Source of the DNA: Didymella arachidicola
Taxonomy: Eukaryota > Ascomycota > Dothideomycetes > Pleosporales > Didymellaceae
Direction: 5' to 3'
NCBI GenBank assembly: GCA_016630955.3
Contig: CM049999.1
Coordinates: 496,001 to 560,000 of the forward strand
Length of the DNA: 64,000 bases
In this document: in pieces, positions 10,358 through 20,635 of the stretch
How the letters are laid out: each line of letters starts with the position of its first letter
Numbering within the stretch: the stretch's first letter is position 1
Program-made: the position numbers and the translations under genes
The notes under the pieces: model-generated
Databases searched by the model: none
What the model saw: only the letters and a program-made list of their open reading frames with translations
Told to the model about the DNA's origin: nothing

Positions 10358-11433
10358 GTCGTTGTGGTGCGCTCGTGTGCACAAGTACGCGTCGAAAGCG
10401 CGTGTCTTCTCGGGGCAGCCTCGGTGATCAAAAGACCGGGGTCTTTCGCTTGGCGAGGCTGCCCACTTAGCGGTTGTTCTTTCCCCGCGAAATCCACACT
10501 CGACCCGTATCCGCTCCCGCACGTCGCCTTCGAAATACGGGCCTTTCTGAGAGCCAAATGGTCTGTCTTTTCACAGCTACTGCTCTGAACGAGCCAGGTC
10601 TGAGTGAGAAACACTGCCGCTGTACGATACGATCATCGCAAGCCTTTCTCGACTCTTCACATGCCCGCACATTGTAGATCTTACTATCACACATCAGGCC
10701 ATTCAGCCGTGCAAGGTCACACTTGGGGAAGAATCCGCTGCTCGATTCCCTACTTCTTAGAGCACTAATCCTTGCGTGTCACACGACGTCTAGCCTCGTC
10801 CTGCCTGCAGCGTGCGGCTTACAACAGGATTTCTCAAACTCACGACCGCGCTGTATTGATTCAGACGCACTTCCCATGCCTGATCCATGGTACAGTCACC
10901 GCTGGATTACAGGCGCGGACAGAGCTCGTAGAGCTTGTGTCTGACACCAATTTGTAGCTTGTGAGGCTTCTTTGCGCCCAAATGATCTGCGGCGCCATCC
11001 CGCTGCTGGCCCGTTGAGGCTTAGTGCCACCGCCTTAGCTTACGCTCTCACGCTTCAAACAGTGATTCCGAACGGCCTTGCCTCGGCAATCAGTTCCTGA
11101 CGTATCTGACTGACCAACCTTTCAGCAGCGTTGAGGCACCAAGATGCTGGCTGAGAGGGGCCGCGGCTTTGTGTCATCAGCACCATTGGCAGGCGGCCGG
11201 GCAGTATGGAGATGACGTTGCATCGTCGGACGGGCCACGCCTCATGCAGCATGCAGTCCTTGTACCAGGATAGCACACTATGTCTGCGCGACCAAGGTTG
11301 TGGAGATCTGGAGAAGATGCGGGAAAAGAATAAGAGCTCGACTTTCCCCGCTGTAGAATTACCCCAGATCGTTCGCACTCTGCATTGAGCATTGTTTAGA
11401 CTTTGCGGATTCACAACATCTTGTCTTCTCAAG
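10358..11433. promoter_or_regulatory. Divergent ORC2/transporter intergenic region
   Basis: This 1,076-bp region between two divergent starts contains no gene that I can support. Short open frames exist on both strands but none resembles a known protein, and composition is ordinary. It should hold both promoters. I see no clear TATA box or recognised operator. Confidence 0.45.
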
Positions 11434-13229
11434 ATGGAGGATGCTAATCAGCACCCCAAATTCATGGGGCTGACGGGTCGGCCGTTGAGTACCGCTGTGT
11501 CAGTTGTTGCTACAACTGGTTTCCTCCTGTTTGGCTATGACCGTCAGTGCAACCATTGCTGCAGAGAGCGTCACTGATTTCGTGCCCAGAGGGTGTCATG
11601 TCAGGCATCATCGGCGCCGCCCCATTCCACGCCTATTTCCCAGAAATCCTCTATAACTCGACCATGGAAGGTTTCGTCACTGCCATCTACGAAATCGGAT
11701 GTCTTGCTGGCGCCGTGACTATGCTTCTGTACGGCGATTACCTTGGTCGTCGTAGGGCAATCATGTGCGGAGCGATCACCATGATCCTTGGTACAATTGT
11801 CCAAATTACACCCATCAAAGGATACAACGCAGGTGCGCAGTTCATCATCGGCAGAACCATCACCGGCGTTGGCAATGGCATGAACACAGCAACAATTCCA
11901 ACATATCAGGCCGAGTGCTCGAAGACCTCGAATCGAGGCCTCTTGATCTGCATCGAAGGCGGCATCATTGCGTTCGGCACACTAATTGCATACTGGACTG
12001 ACTATGGCTGCTCTTTCGGGCCCGATCAGCTTACATGGCGCTTCCCAATCGCATTCCAGATTTTCTTCGCGCTGATCATCTTGATCGGTCCATGGTTCCT
12101 GCCTGAGTCACCTGTATGTCCACAAATATTTCCCACCTTGGAACGCAGCGTATCTGACCTATTACAGAGATGGTTGTTGAGTAAGGATCGCCATGAAGAT
12201 GCTGTCAAAGTCATCTCTGCACTTCGCGGCTATCGGCTGGATTCAGAAGAGACTCGGCTCGAAGCGCACATCATCATGGACTCGCTCCGTGCGTCTGGCC
12301 ACAAAGGCGGTAACACACCGTTCAGCGCCCTGTTCACCAACGGCAAGACACAGCACTTCAGACGTATGATGCTTGGCGCGTCTTCCCAGCTGATGCAACA
12401 GATCGGTGGCTGCAACGCCGTGATCTACTACTTCCCAATTCTTTTTGAGAGGTCTATCGGTCAGTCTCACGACATGTCGCTTCTGCTCGGCGGTGTCAAC
12501 ATGATCGTCTATTCGATATTTGCGACTACATCCTGGTTCATCATTGAGCGCGTTGGGCGACGAAAGCTGTTCCTCATCGGCTCTCTTGGCCAAGGTAAGA
12601 AGCTCAGCAAGCTTACAGTCAACTTGACTGACCGTCTCATCTAGGTTTGTCAATGGTCATCGTATTTGGTGCCTTGATTCCGGGCAGCCCACAAGCAGCC
12701 AAGGGCGCAGCTGTCGGCTTGTTCACGTATATTGCCTTCTTCGGCGCTACATGGCTGCCTCTCCCGTGGCTTTATCCTGCTGAAATCAACCCGATCAAGA
12801 CTCGTGGAAAGGCAAACGCTGTGTCGACCTGCACGAACTGGCTGTTCAACTTCTTGGTGGTGTAAGAGAAAGCCCGTTCCATACAAAGGACAGCAGTGAC
12901 TGACCAAGGACAGGATGATTACACCCATCATGATCTCGAACATTGGTTGGGGAACATACCTCTTCTTTGCTGTCGTCAATGCATGCTTTCTGCCGTTCAT
13001 CTACATCTACTACCCCGAAACAGCGAAGCGCTCGCTCGAAGAAATCGATCTCATCTTTGCGAAGGGACACATGGAGAACATGAACTACGTCAAGGCTGCA
13101 AAGGAGCTGCCGTACTTGGATGAACATGGCATCGAGCAGATGCAGCGTCAATTTGGGTTCTTCGACGAGAACGACGGTGGTCTGGAGATCTTCGGGGAGA
13201 AGGCAAGCATCAAGGCTGCTGAGGCATAG
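11434..13229 (+). CDS. MFS sugar/polyol transporter, Stl1-like
   Basis: This is a twelve-span sugar porter of the major facilitator superfamily, probably a proton symporter at the plasma membrane. Five exons (11434-11542, 11590-12113, 12168-12594, 12645-12861, 12914-13229) join in frame to give 530 residues; introns are 47-54 nt. The first join restores GFLLFGYDQGVMSGII, the signature after span 1. GDYLGRRRAIMCG is the loop 2-3 motif, PESPRWLLSKDRHEDA the loop 6-7 motif, and QQIGGCNAVIYYFPILFE the span 7 substrate motif. YPAEINPIKTRGKANA and PETAKRSLEEIDLIF are the C-terminal signatures. The family resemblance is closest to yeast Stl1 (glycerol/H+ symporter) and its many filamentous paralogues, but substrate cannot be assigned from sequence alone. 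Confidence 0.9.
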
Positions 13230-13921
13230 TGATGATAGGCCATGCAGGCTAACGTCGAAGTCGTGTCGGGGCTCTTGGTATCAGTGTGCCCATATAAGTG
13301 CAAATGAGACGGACATACTCATCTAGGCAGCTGCTTCAGATGGACACCGACGGAATAACTGGAAGCTGGCGGCTATGCGTAGCTGAACAGGTGTTCTGTC
13401 TAGCTGCACGCTTATCTAGATATGTACTGCAATTATGTCAGAGTTGAACCTAGCGCCACATAGCTGCTGGATGAGGGTGTTCACGGGCCGGCCATAAGCG
13501 GACGGCTGCAGCCTTGAAGAAGTCAGCCGCGAGCAGGCCCGACGATGCCGTGATGGTAGTTCGATGCGCAGGTGATATGTCTGCCGCTGCGCGTGGTTGC
13601 CAACGTCATCGCCTGAAACAGCTGAGACAAGCCGGGAAAAAGTGGTTAGGCCGCTTGCGCAGAATGTATTCAGGCTGAGCTGATAGGCTTGCGGGAGAAC
13701 GTGGCTGTCAAAGGAAGTGCTAACGGTGAGGTCCGGCGATCATTAACCAGCACGAACCCCTCAACCCCAACATCTGCGCTTTTTCTATTCTCCGTCTCTC
13801 TGTACAGGAAACCTCGACTTTGCGCACTACATTGCCGGACGTTGCTCGAGCGCCAAACGCCTTGTAGGGCTAGATAAGACCGGGAAGCCCGCGTGGCGTG
13901 GTACCAGCAGAGGACCTGCTG
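13230..13921. other. Spacer between transporter and ATG101, no gene seen
   Basis: This 692-bp region lies between two genes on the plus strand. A 144-codon open frame on the minus strand (13670-14104) overlaps ATG101 exon 1 and shows no family features. The region probably carries the 3' end of the transporter transcript and the ATG101 promoter. Confidence 0.4.
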
Positions 13922-14698
13922 ATGCCAAACATGGAGCAACGCCGGCGACCCGAGTACAACCTCGAAATCTTCGCAGACCTGGCGTGTGTAAAGGACGTCG
14001 TGAAGGGTGAGTCTACTCTTTTGCCCTGCATAAAGTCTTACGTCTGCTGTGTTTGGGGAAAACTGTCCACAATCTCCGCTTCCCCCCCGGTCCGGTCCGG
14101 ACATGGACTGAACCCGTGTGAAATTCTGGCTGACCTTCTACAGCTATCCTGCACACGATTTTCTTCCACCGCTACTTTACTTCCATATCGCCGCTCACCC
14201 GTGACCTCCTCGATCTCACCCTGCCTGCCATCGACGATGTTGATCTGGAGACGTTGATCGACCAGCGGACGATTGCGTTAGTGCGGGCAATAGACGGAGC
14301 ACACCAGCAGAGAGGGAGAGGACAGCTTGTCGTACAGTTCTTTGAGAAGCGACGGAGAAAGACGTACTTCTTTGGAAAGGCAGACGAGGATGTGTGTTGG
14401 GAGCAGTGGACGCTGGATGTGACGCTCGCCCAACCCAGGACCGAGGCTGGTTTGTCTGCACGGCTCTGGTTTTGAGATCTTTACTAACCCCGCAACCGCA
14501 GACGTCATTAAAGTCCGCCGTGCCATGACCAAGTCGCTCGAGAAGGCTGCGCACAAGATCATCAACATCGTTAATCGCGACAAAGATCACATCCCCCCAA
14601 TCACGACGACGGACGCCAACCCTTTCCCTTATCACATCACCGTCAACCCGAAGGCTGCGGCTGAGAGCGACTGGCGACCACGCATCGGCATTTTCTGA
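13922..14698 (+). CDS. ATG101: Autophagy-related protein 101
   Basis: Atg101 is a HORMA-fold protein that dimerises with Atg13 in the Atg1/ULK1 initiation complex; it is present in most eukaryotes and filamentous fungi but missing from budding yeast. Three exons (13922-14006, 14144-14449, 14502-14698) join in frame to 195 residues. The first join gives CVKDVVKAILHTIFFHRYF and the second gives PRTEADVIKVRRAMTKSLEK, both matching the family. Other conserved strings are ETLIDQRTIALVRAID, VVQFFEKRRRK, ADEDVCWEQWTLDVTLAQ and KDHIPPITTTDANPFPYHI, ending in RIGIF. Intron 1 is 137 nt, long for this window. An alternative ATG lies three codons downstream, at 13931. No part of the family domain is missing. 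Confidence 0.93.
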
Positions 14699-16770
14699 GT
14701 TTCCTCAATCGTGGGGGCGTGACAAACGCATTGTAAATATCGAGACGACGAGACGACACCAAAAGTGGAGGTTGAACACCACTCGATGCACTTTAATACT
14801 GTCACCGCAAGTGACGTCGCCAACAAAAGAGACGGAAAAGTTTGGAGGACAGGACCTCCTCATGCGCTGTGAGACATGACACGATCCCATTCCCCCTCCC
14901 ACCACCAGAACGGCCTTCCGGCCGCACACACTTGTACATAGTCCGCTGATGTCGGACAAAAGCACAAAAGCACATATAGATATGGGCACGGGCTCGGTTT
15001 AGGTCCTTCAGTCTGTCGTTCGCTCCTCTGTATGTTTGCTGGGTTTACCTTCGTCATTGTTTAGTTACACAAGATACCCCCTTCCCAATTAATGCTATAC
15101 AATCCAACGAGGAGCAGTATTCGGCGTATGTCTTCGAGCAGTTGAGTGACTGTTCTTGAGATCATCAAAGTCTTCAAAAACGCCTTCCGATTCGAAATCA
15201 TAGACTCAAGTACACCTTGCGAAGTCGGGCGTAATGCGAAGCAGAACTTGTACTCATCTCAGCAAGTTGACTAGATTTCGTTATGTGTTTCCTACCTGAA
15301 GGAAACGCCAAAGGTGGTGTATCGCGACCGCAGCAAACGACCTACGGAAAACAAAGATCTTCGGCCAGACACCATCTTGCACATCACGCTTTTGCGGTGT
15401 CGAATCACTTCTTGCAAATCTCAAGTCCTATCTACTACGCCTGATGGCGTAGCTCGATTTGCTCACCTGGCTCATTCAAACCCTACCCTTATCGAGCTCC
15501 ATAATTTCTGCATACCTTCAAACCATAACTGCTTTACCTTGTTTGCCGTTCTCAACCTGCTGCAAGTTCAGTCTTTCTTGGCACATGCAGCACGCTCGAG
15601 GGTCTTAGTAGCTTCCCTCTAGTCAACAGCGTTGTTGCAACGAGGACTCTTGCGGACTTCATCTTGCCCATAGAAGTTGTCATTACAAATTATCTCACCA
15701 CGATAATCTCAGTCTCGGCTGCAACTAGTGAGCAGGAGAAAGGTTTCGTCTCAACCAACCCCGTTGTCCAATTTTAGCGTCTGCTAAGTTCTATGTGGCT
15801 CCACTTCCTGAAGATCTCCTGTGCTTTATCCCACATAGGCCCTCACCGCTGGACGTTGGAGTGCCCGGCTTCCTGAATGAGCACTGATTGCGATGGATGC
15901 TGGTAGAAAATATCAGCCTTCACCATCTGATCGCTTGTTTGACAACATTGGTAATAGAGCTCTGCGGCAATGTCACAGACCTGCATATCACCGGACGTGG
16001 AAGTAATTACTTGATGTGGCGCGCATACGACTGCTTGATCCGATAGTTTCTCTTCTTCCGGTAGACGAGATATTAGGGAGTCACTCAGGATGGAGGTCTG
16101 CATAAGTACCCCGTTGTTGGAAAGAGTTTTCGGTCGATGGGAACGTCATCTTCGAGCTAGACAACCGAGACGCGGGGGTTTAGCCGCACAACATGACCTG
16201 AGGTGAACAGAGTCTGACATGGTGTTGCTGGTAACAACTTCGTATTTCGGGTCGTGTCCTGTTAGCTTTCGTGGATAATGATACGACGGCAAATCAATAT
16301 CACCTTGCAGCAATGAAAATGCACTACTATTAGGACTATATGACGGGCAATCACCGCTACCGTCGATGCGTTAGCTACACTTGATAGCTAGGAAATTCTG
16401 TGTATAAAGCTTAGTGAAGGTTCTGTGATCTGACAAACAAACTTTCAATGTATCATCACGATTCTAGCAGAGACTTGGAACAAGCCATACCAGCCAGATC
16501 CGTGGCTGTATCCAGTTCTGTATCTGCGAAAATTGTATTGATTACAACATCAAATATCCTACAGGGAATTTCGGCTGTTCTAGGTCCATGACGCGGCTGG
16601 CTAAGAGTTGAATTGATGGTTGCTAAAATGTTCGATACTAGTGCCCGACATGGATAGTATGCATGTACATTTGCAACGTCTGTTTTCATTCACTCCGACA
16701 GAGTGAGTGTTAAAAGTGTGGCTTAAATTGTGCTCCTTACGAAGTCACAATAGTCCCATGACCATTCTTT
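14699..16770. other. Gene-poor region upstream of the P450 relic
   Basis: About 2.1 kb with no gene that I can support. Open frames at 15314-15622 (+) and 15843-16103 (-) reach 102 and 86 codons but match no family I know, and neither has clear splice partners. Base composition is more A/T-rich than the flanking housekeeping DNA, and the region abuts a dead gene and a transposon, so it may be old decayed sequence. Confidence 0.4.
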
Positions 16771-16956
16771 GCCGCAGCAAGCTATATCCCGTGGCTTTAT
16801 CACAGTGTGAAAGGAGACTCTTGACACGGGCATAAACGCCTGCATGAACAATACGGCCATGGTATGATTTCACAGCCATCTAACTAACGTAATCTATTTG
16901 TGCGAACATGCCTAACATTCTTGAGCTTCACTGACCCACAAGCATGGACGGACATA

Positions 16957-17021
16957 ACGTAGGTGGCAAGCGAGCTGCGCACGCAAGCGAGCTGTGCACC
17001 CCACCAAACTTGCCCACCTCT
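16957..17021 (+). repeat. Left terminal inverted repeat of the pogo-like element
   Basis: These 65 bp begin ACGTAGGTGG and end CCCACCTCT; they pair in inverse orientation with 18747-18811. Two tandem motifs, CAAGCGAGCTGCGCA and CAAGCGAGCTGTGCA, lie inside. Confidence 0.9.
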
Positions 17022-17077
17022 CTAGACGTATATCTCAACAACGCAACAGTATAATATATAGAGATTAAAGCAGTAGA

Positions 17078-18730
17078 TTAAGCAGTAGCTATAGTGTCTT
17101 TCTTGCACGTACGCGCGTTGTGTCCAGTCTCTCTACACTTGCTGCAGCGCGCCAGAGCCTGGCGGCTGAGGCCTGATTGCTCTCCTGTCTGACGCTTCTC
17201 ACGAGCAGTCTGCTGCTCAGCCTCACGTTGAGCGAGTATATCCTCTCCAGCTCCCATTGTTAATACTCCTTGGTGTTGTATACGCTTTCTCTTGCGCTGC
17301 CTACGCGCAGACGCTGCCTTATTTACCTTCTCAAGGTTGGTGATCCGATCGCGCATTAGCTCAGCAGACAGCATTATCACCTCTGCCCCTTTCTTAAGCT
17401 GATCTATTGCTTCAATAATTGAGGCTGGCGACGAGCTCTTATGCTTACGTATGCGCTCACGTATTAGGCTTGACTGAGCCTCAAGCTCACGTACGTTGCT
17501 TGGTGTACGAGCCTCCCACAGAGCCTCTATCAGGGCTGCTGGTGGCGTTGGTGTACGCAGCTGTACGTCAAGCTTTGATAGAACAACATCTGGATGGAGA
17601 GGGACAAGCCCTGCGCCAGAGAAGGCAGAGCAGATATTGGTAGACGTGAATGATCGATCGTACGCTGCCTTGATAGCTGGGAGGAACTCAAGCTTGGTGA
17701 TGTGGTTGATATGGTCGCGGATCAGGCTCTCAATCTCACGGCTGTACACGCGCTTCAATGGCGAGAAGCAGCCAACGTCAAGAGGCTGGAGAAGGTGAGA
17801 TGAGTGAGGCGGCATGCAGAGCGTATAGATATTGTTCTCCTTGCAGATCTCCTGGAACTTAAGAGAGTGGTGGCTCTCATGGCCATCAAGGATGAGCAGC
17901 CGACGTGCTCCTACTGTACAAGCCTTTGTATGAGCGTTGAAGTGCTCTAGCCACTCTACTCCTAGCTCGTTGGTAGTCCAGCCGTTGTCGCTGACTGCGA
18001 TCGCCCAGTCGCGTGGGATTGCTGTGTCTTCATACCAGGCAGAGAGGTGGTACTGGCCAGTTAAGATGATGAACGGTGGGATAGAACAACCAGCAGCGTT
18101 GATGCCAGCAATCAGCGTCGCCCACTCACGATTACCTGGCTGGAGAGCCTTTGGCCGGCCTCTTCTCTCTGACCCCGTCACGACAAGCTGCGTCGTAATC
18201 TTGCCCATCATGAAGCCAGCTTCGTCAAAGTTCCAGACGTCATCATCACAGATGCCGTACTTGATCTTTGTCTGCTCTACCAGCTCGAACCACTTCTTGA
18301 TTAAGACTGAATCTTCACACAGAGCTCTCTGCCTATCATATGCGCGATTAAAACGCGTCGTAAGACTGTCTGTACGCTTAACAAAGTTGGCAGGCCACTT
18401 CTGCCCAACCTCACCAGCGCTGCGCGCAGCCAGCAGTCTATTAGCCATATCACGTACAGCTGCGTACGTGGGCGCAAACCCACGCAAGTCAAGGTCAAGT
18501 ATATGGGTAACAATCACCTCCTCTTCTACCTGAGTGAGCTTCCTTGAGTTAGGCTGGCAATCGCATCGGGCAGGTACACCAGCGCGTCGGCTGCGCAGTG
18601 TAGATTCAGCAACGTTGTAGGTATTAGCAGCGCGTCGATTAGCGTGTAATTGACCAGAAGTAACAGACAAGATAGCAAGCTGAATATCTGCTTCATTTGA
18701 GGTTTTCTGAGTAGCACTGCGTTGAGCCAT
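17078..18730 (-). CDS. Pogo/Fot1-like transposase with CCHC zinc knuckle
   Basis: This 550-residue protein catalyses cut-and-paste transposition of the surrounding element. The N-terminus (about residues 10-50) is a psq-type helix-turn-helix, followed at about 65-125 by a CENP-B/Tc5-type DNA-binding domain (VEEEVIVTHILDLDLRGFAP). The DDE_1 catalytic domain spans about 160-400, with D169 (WNFDEAGF), D282 (LILDGHESHHS) and D318 (LLQPLDVG); 35 residues separate the last two, the expected DD35D spacing. A basic region (RRQRKRKRIQ) may be a nuclear signal. The C-terminus carries CSKCRETGHNARTC (529-542), a CX2CX4HX4C zinc knuckle. All catalytic residues are present and there is no stop, so activity is plausible. 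Start ATG 18730 lies 17 bp inside the right inverted repeat. Confidence 0.92.
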   Translation of the reverse strand: MAQRSATQKTSNEADIQLAILSVTSGQLHANRRAANTYNVAESTLRSRRAGVPARCDCQPNSRKLTQVEEEVIVTHILDLDLRGFAPTYAAVRDMANRLLAARSAGEVGQKWPANFVKRTDSLTTRFNRAYDRQRALCEDSVLIKKWFELVEQTKIKYGICDDDVWNFDEAGFMMGKITTQLVVTGSERRGRPKALQPGNREWATLIAGINAAGCSIPPFIILTGQYHLSAWYEDTAIPRDWAIAVSDNGWTTNELGVEWLEHFNAHTKACTVGARRLLILDGHESHHSLKFQEICKENNIYTLCMPPHSSHLLQPLDVGCFSPLKRVYSREIESLIRDHINHITKLEFLPAIKAAYDRSFTSTNICSAFSGAGLVPLHPDVVLSKLDVQLRTPTPPAALIEALWEARTPSNVRELEAQSSLIRERIRKHKSSSPASIIEAIDQLKKGAEVIMLSAELMRDRITNLEKVNKAASARRQRKRKRIQHQGVLTMGAGEDILAQREAEQQTAREKRQTGEQSGLSRQALARCSKCRETGHNARTCKKDTIATA

Positions 18731-18746
18731 TGTACGTTAAGATGAA

Positions 18747-18811
18747 AGAGGTGGGCAAGTTTGGTGGGGTGCGCAGCTCGCTTGTACGCGCGACTCGCTT
18801 GTAAACTACGT
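18747..18811 (-). repeat. Right terminal inverted repeat of the pogo-like element
   Basis: Reverse-complemented, this 65-bp end starts ACGTAGTTTAC and ends CCCACCTCT, matching the left repeat at 56 of 65 positions by eye. Most differences cluster in the outer half. Confidence 0.9.
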
Positions 18812-20324
18812 TATATGGTTACCCGTATGCTGCGTACAAGACGACCCCGGACGATTAGCGATTCTCCAGTAGACCCCGAAAAAAAGGTGAGTTACAGATA
18901 AAAGCCACGCGAAGGTCAGCAGAATCATTGCTGGTGCGTTTTCTGACCGCGGATCAAAGCTCCAGTAGTCGCTCATCTCTTGCTATGTGGACAAAATAGT
19001 TCACAACATACATGGAATTGTTTCTAAAGAGCCGTCCGCCAACATTGATATGATACGAATGTACGTTTTCGTGGCGTTCGATGTTATGAGCGAGCTTGCC
19101 TTCGGACAGGCTACCGACATGCTTGACAACGGAGAGTCCAACCCTTGGCTAAACATCGTCTATGGATACGTCAAAGCGACCAATTTCCTTGCGGCGGCTC
19201 GTTTTCACCGTACCTTTCGGCCATTCGTTAGCCTTGTAGCATCGAGACAAGCCAGCAATGCCCGAGACCAGCATTGGAAAAACTCTGCCAGTCTGCTTGA
19301 TGAACGACTGGGGCGGGGCCGAGACAAACCGGATATCTGGACTCTTATCGGGACCAGGAATGAGTTTTTCTTGACAAACAACCAGATCCACGCTAATGCA
19401 GCTGTCTTTATGAGTGCCGGCACGGAGACTATAGCAACCCAGCTATGCGGCATCACATACCTCCTCCTGATTCACCTAGAACTGGAGAGACTCTTGCGCA
19501 CGATCTGTTCTTCTCAGCACTTAGATTAATTATCTCTAGAACGATTAGCACAGCTTCCGTACCTCATCGCTTGCTTGAAGCAAGGCCTATGCCTTTACCC
19601 ACCTATAGCTGAGGGACTTCTACGACGTATAGCGCATGACAGCAGCCCCGTGCTAGGCTACCCTCTCACTCCAGGCACCAGTGTCTACACCTCGCCATAC
19701 GCGATAAGCCGCAGTTTAATAAATTTCGAAAACCCCGATCTCTCCAGACCAGAACGATGGTTGCCAATGAGTGGGTACAATACCGGCCGCAGGAGTGCTT
19801 CGCAGCCATTCATTACTGGATCCCAGAATTGCTTGCAATGATAGTGACAGATTTTCAACCTCACATACCACGAGATGCGTCGAGCTCTTACCAGTATTGT
19901 ACAGTTTCGATGTGACGCTGAACAACCCGCTCAAAAGATTGGATCGGGCAACAAAAGACATAGGTCTTTTGGGAAAAAGGACCGTTGCTAGTGAGAGCAC
20001 CAAAAGTACTGTCTGGGATGGCGAGGCCGTGATAAGGTATGATGTGAACTTTCCGAAGCAAATTCATATGATCTGAGAACGGGAGAATTACATCCAGAAC
20101 GACGCTGATCTCCAAGCATAGCTCTTCAGTTCTACAGCTGCCTCGAGAGCTGCGCGATCAAACAATGAATATTCGCTTGGTCCAAGGAGTACTCCAATCG
20201 AGTGCACAGCCACAAAGGCCTCCCAGCCTGGTTTCGGCGTGGGTAGAGGGAGTGGCATCTAAAAGGCTCTTTGGCACGAATATGCGTTGTCAGATCCTTT
20301 CACTAAGGTACCAGCGCAGTGTTA

Positions 20325-20635
20325 AAAACACCGCCACAGTGATTTTACACCGCACATAGGTAAGTTTACACTAGAACTAATCATCTATAATAGTTTGTTG
20401 TTAACTATTGTCTATTGTCTATCTCCCATCTCATCGTCCATCTCCCATCTTATTTCCTATCTCCCTCTACCCATGATTTGTATAGCATAGATAGAATAGA
20501 TAGAATAATAAAGTGTTAATTATATCCTTTATTTAGTATAAAATACACCGCACTTTTATGTAAAATACACCCCTAACGCGGTGTAATCAGCGGGCTTTCT
20601 TCTGTGTATTTCACTCGCCAATTTTGCCGTGTTTT
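20325..20635. mobile_element. Possible MITE with nested inverted repeats
   Basis: The outer ends read AAAAACACCGCC and GCCGTGTTTTT, each flanked by TA. Inside, TTACACCGC at 20345-20353 is inverted as GCGGTGTAA at 20578-20586, and a further TACACCGC occurs at 20544-20551. The interior is A/T- and pyrimidine-rich, with repeated CATCTCCCAT-like units (about 20415-20470) and ATAGA units (about 20485-20510), and has no coding capacity. Terminal repeats, TA flanks and the 311-bp size fit a non-autonomous Tc1/mariner-type MITE. The ends do not match the neighbouring pogo-like element, so that element would not be its driver. Exact ends are uncertain. Confidence 0.45.

Larger units (their letters stand above)
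16957..18811 (-). mobile_element. Intact pogo/Fot1-type DNA transposon
   Basis: The element is 1,855 bp, bounded by TA on both sides (16955-16956 and 18812-18813), the target duplication of the Tc1/mariner superfamily. It has 65-bp imperfect terminal inverted repeats (9 mismatches by eye) beginning ACGTAG. Each repeat contains two copies of a 17-bp direct motif based on CAAGCGAGCTG(C/T)GCAC, which may be transposase binding sites. The single internal gene encodes an uninterrupted transposase. The element inserted into the P450 gene on the opposite strand. Intact ends plus an intact reading frame suggest a recent arrival or a copy that escaped repeat-induced mutation. Confidence 0.93.
16771..20010 (+). 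pseudogene. Cytochrome P450 pseudogene, split by a transposon
   Basis: The relic lies in two parts, 16771-16956 and 18812 to about 20010, separated by the pogo-like element. The left part reads AASYIPWLYHSVKGDS, stop, HGHKRLHEQYG, then SFTDPQAWTDI; the right part resumes with YGYPYAAYKTTPDD. Removing the element and one TA rejoins the frame, which matches the N-terminal third of fungal P450s. Further right are HAKVSRIIAGAFSDR, stop, SLISCYVDKIVHNIH, the I-helix FMSAGTETIATQL, and the K-helix KQGLCLYPP, where the invariant Glu and Arg of ExxR have become Gln and Cys. In the haem loop FITGSQNC the conserved Arg is Gln, followed by a stop at 19839-19841. The C-terminus DWIGQQKT, stop, VFWEKGPLLVR is still legible. 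Many stops and substitutions show it was non-functional; I cannot say whether death preceded the insertion. Confidence 0.88.

Noticed and set aside
20120..20320. An F-box-like LPRELRD motif followed by open frame, next to the MITE candidate.
   Set aside because: Only one short motif matches, no continuation was found on either side of the element, and a single 7-residue match is too weak for a pseudogene call.
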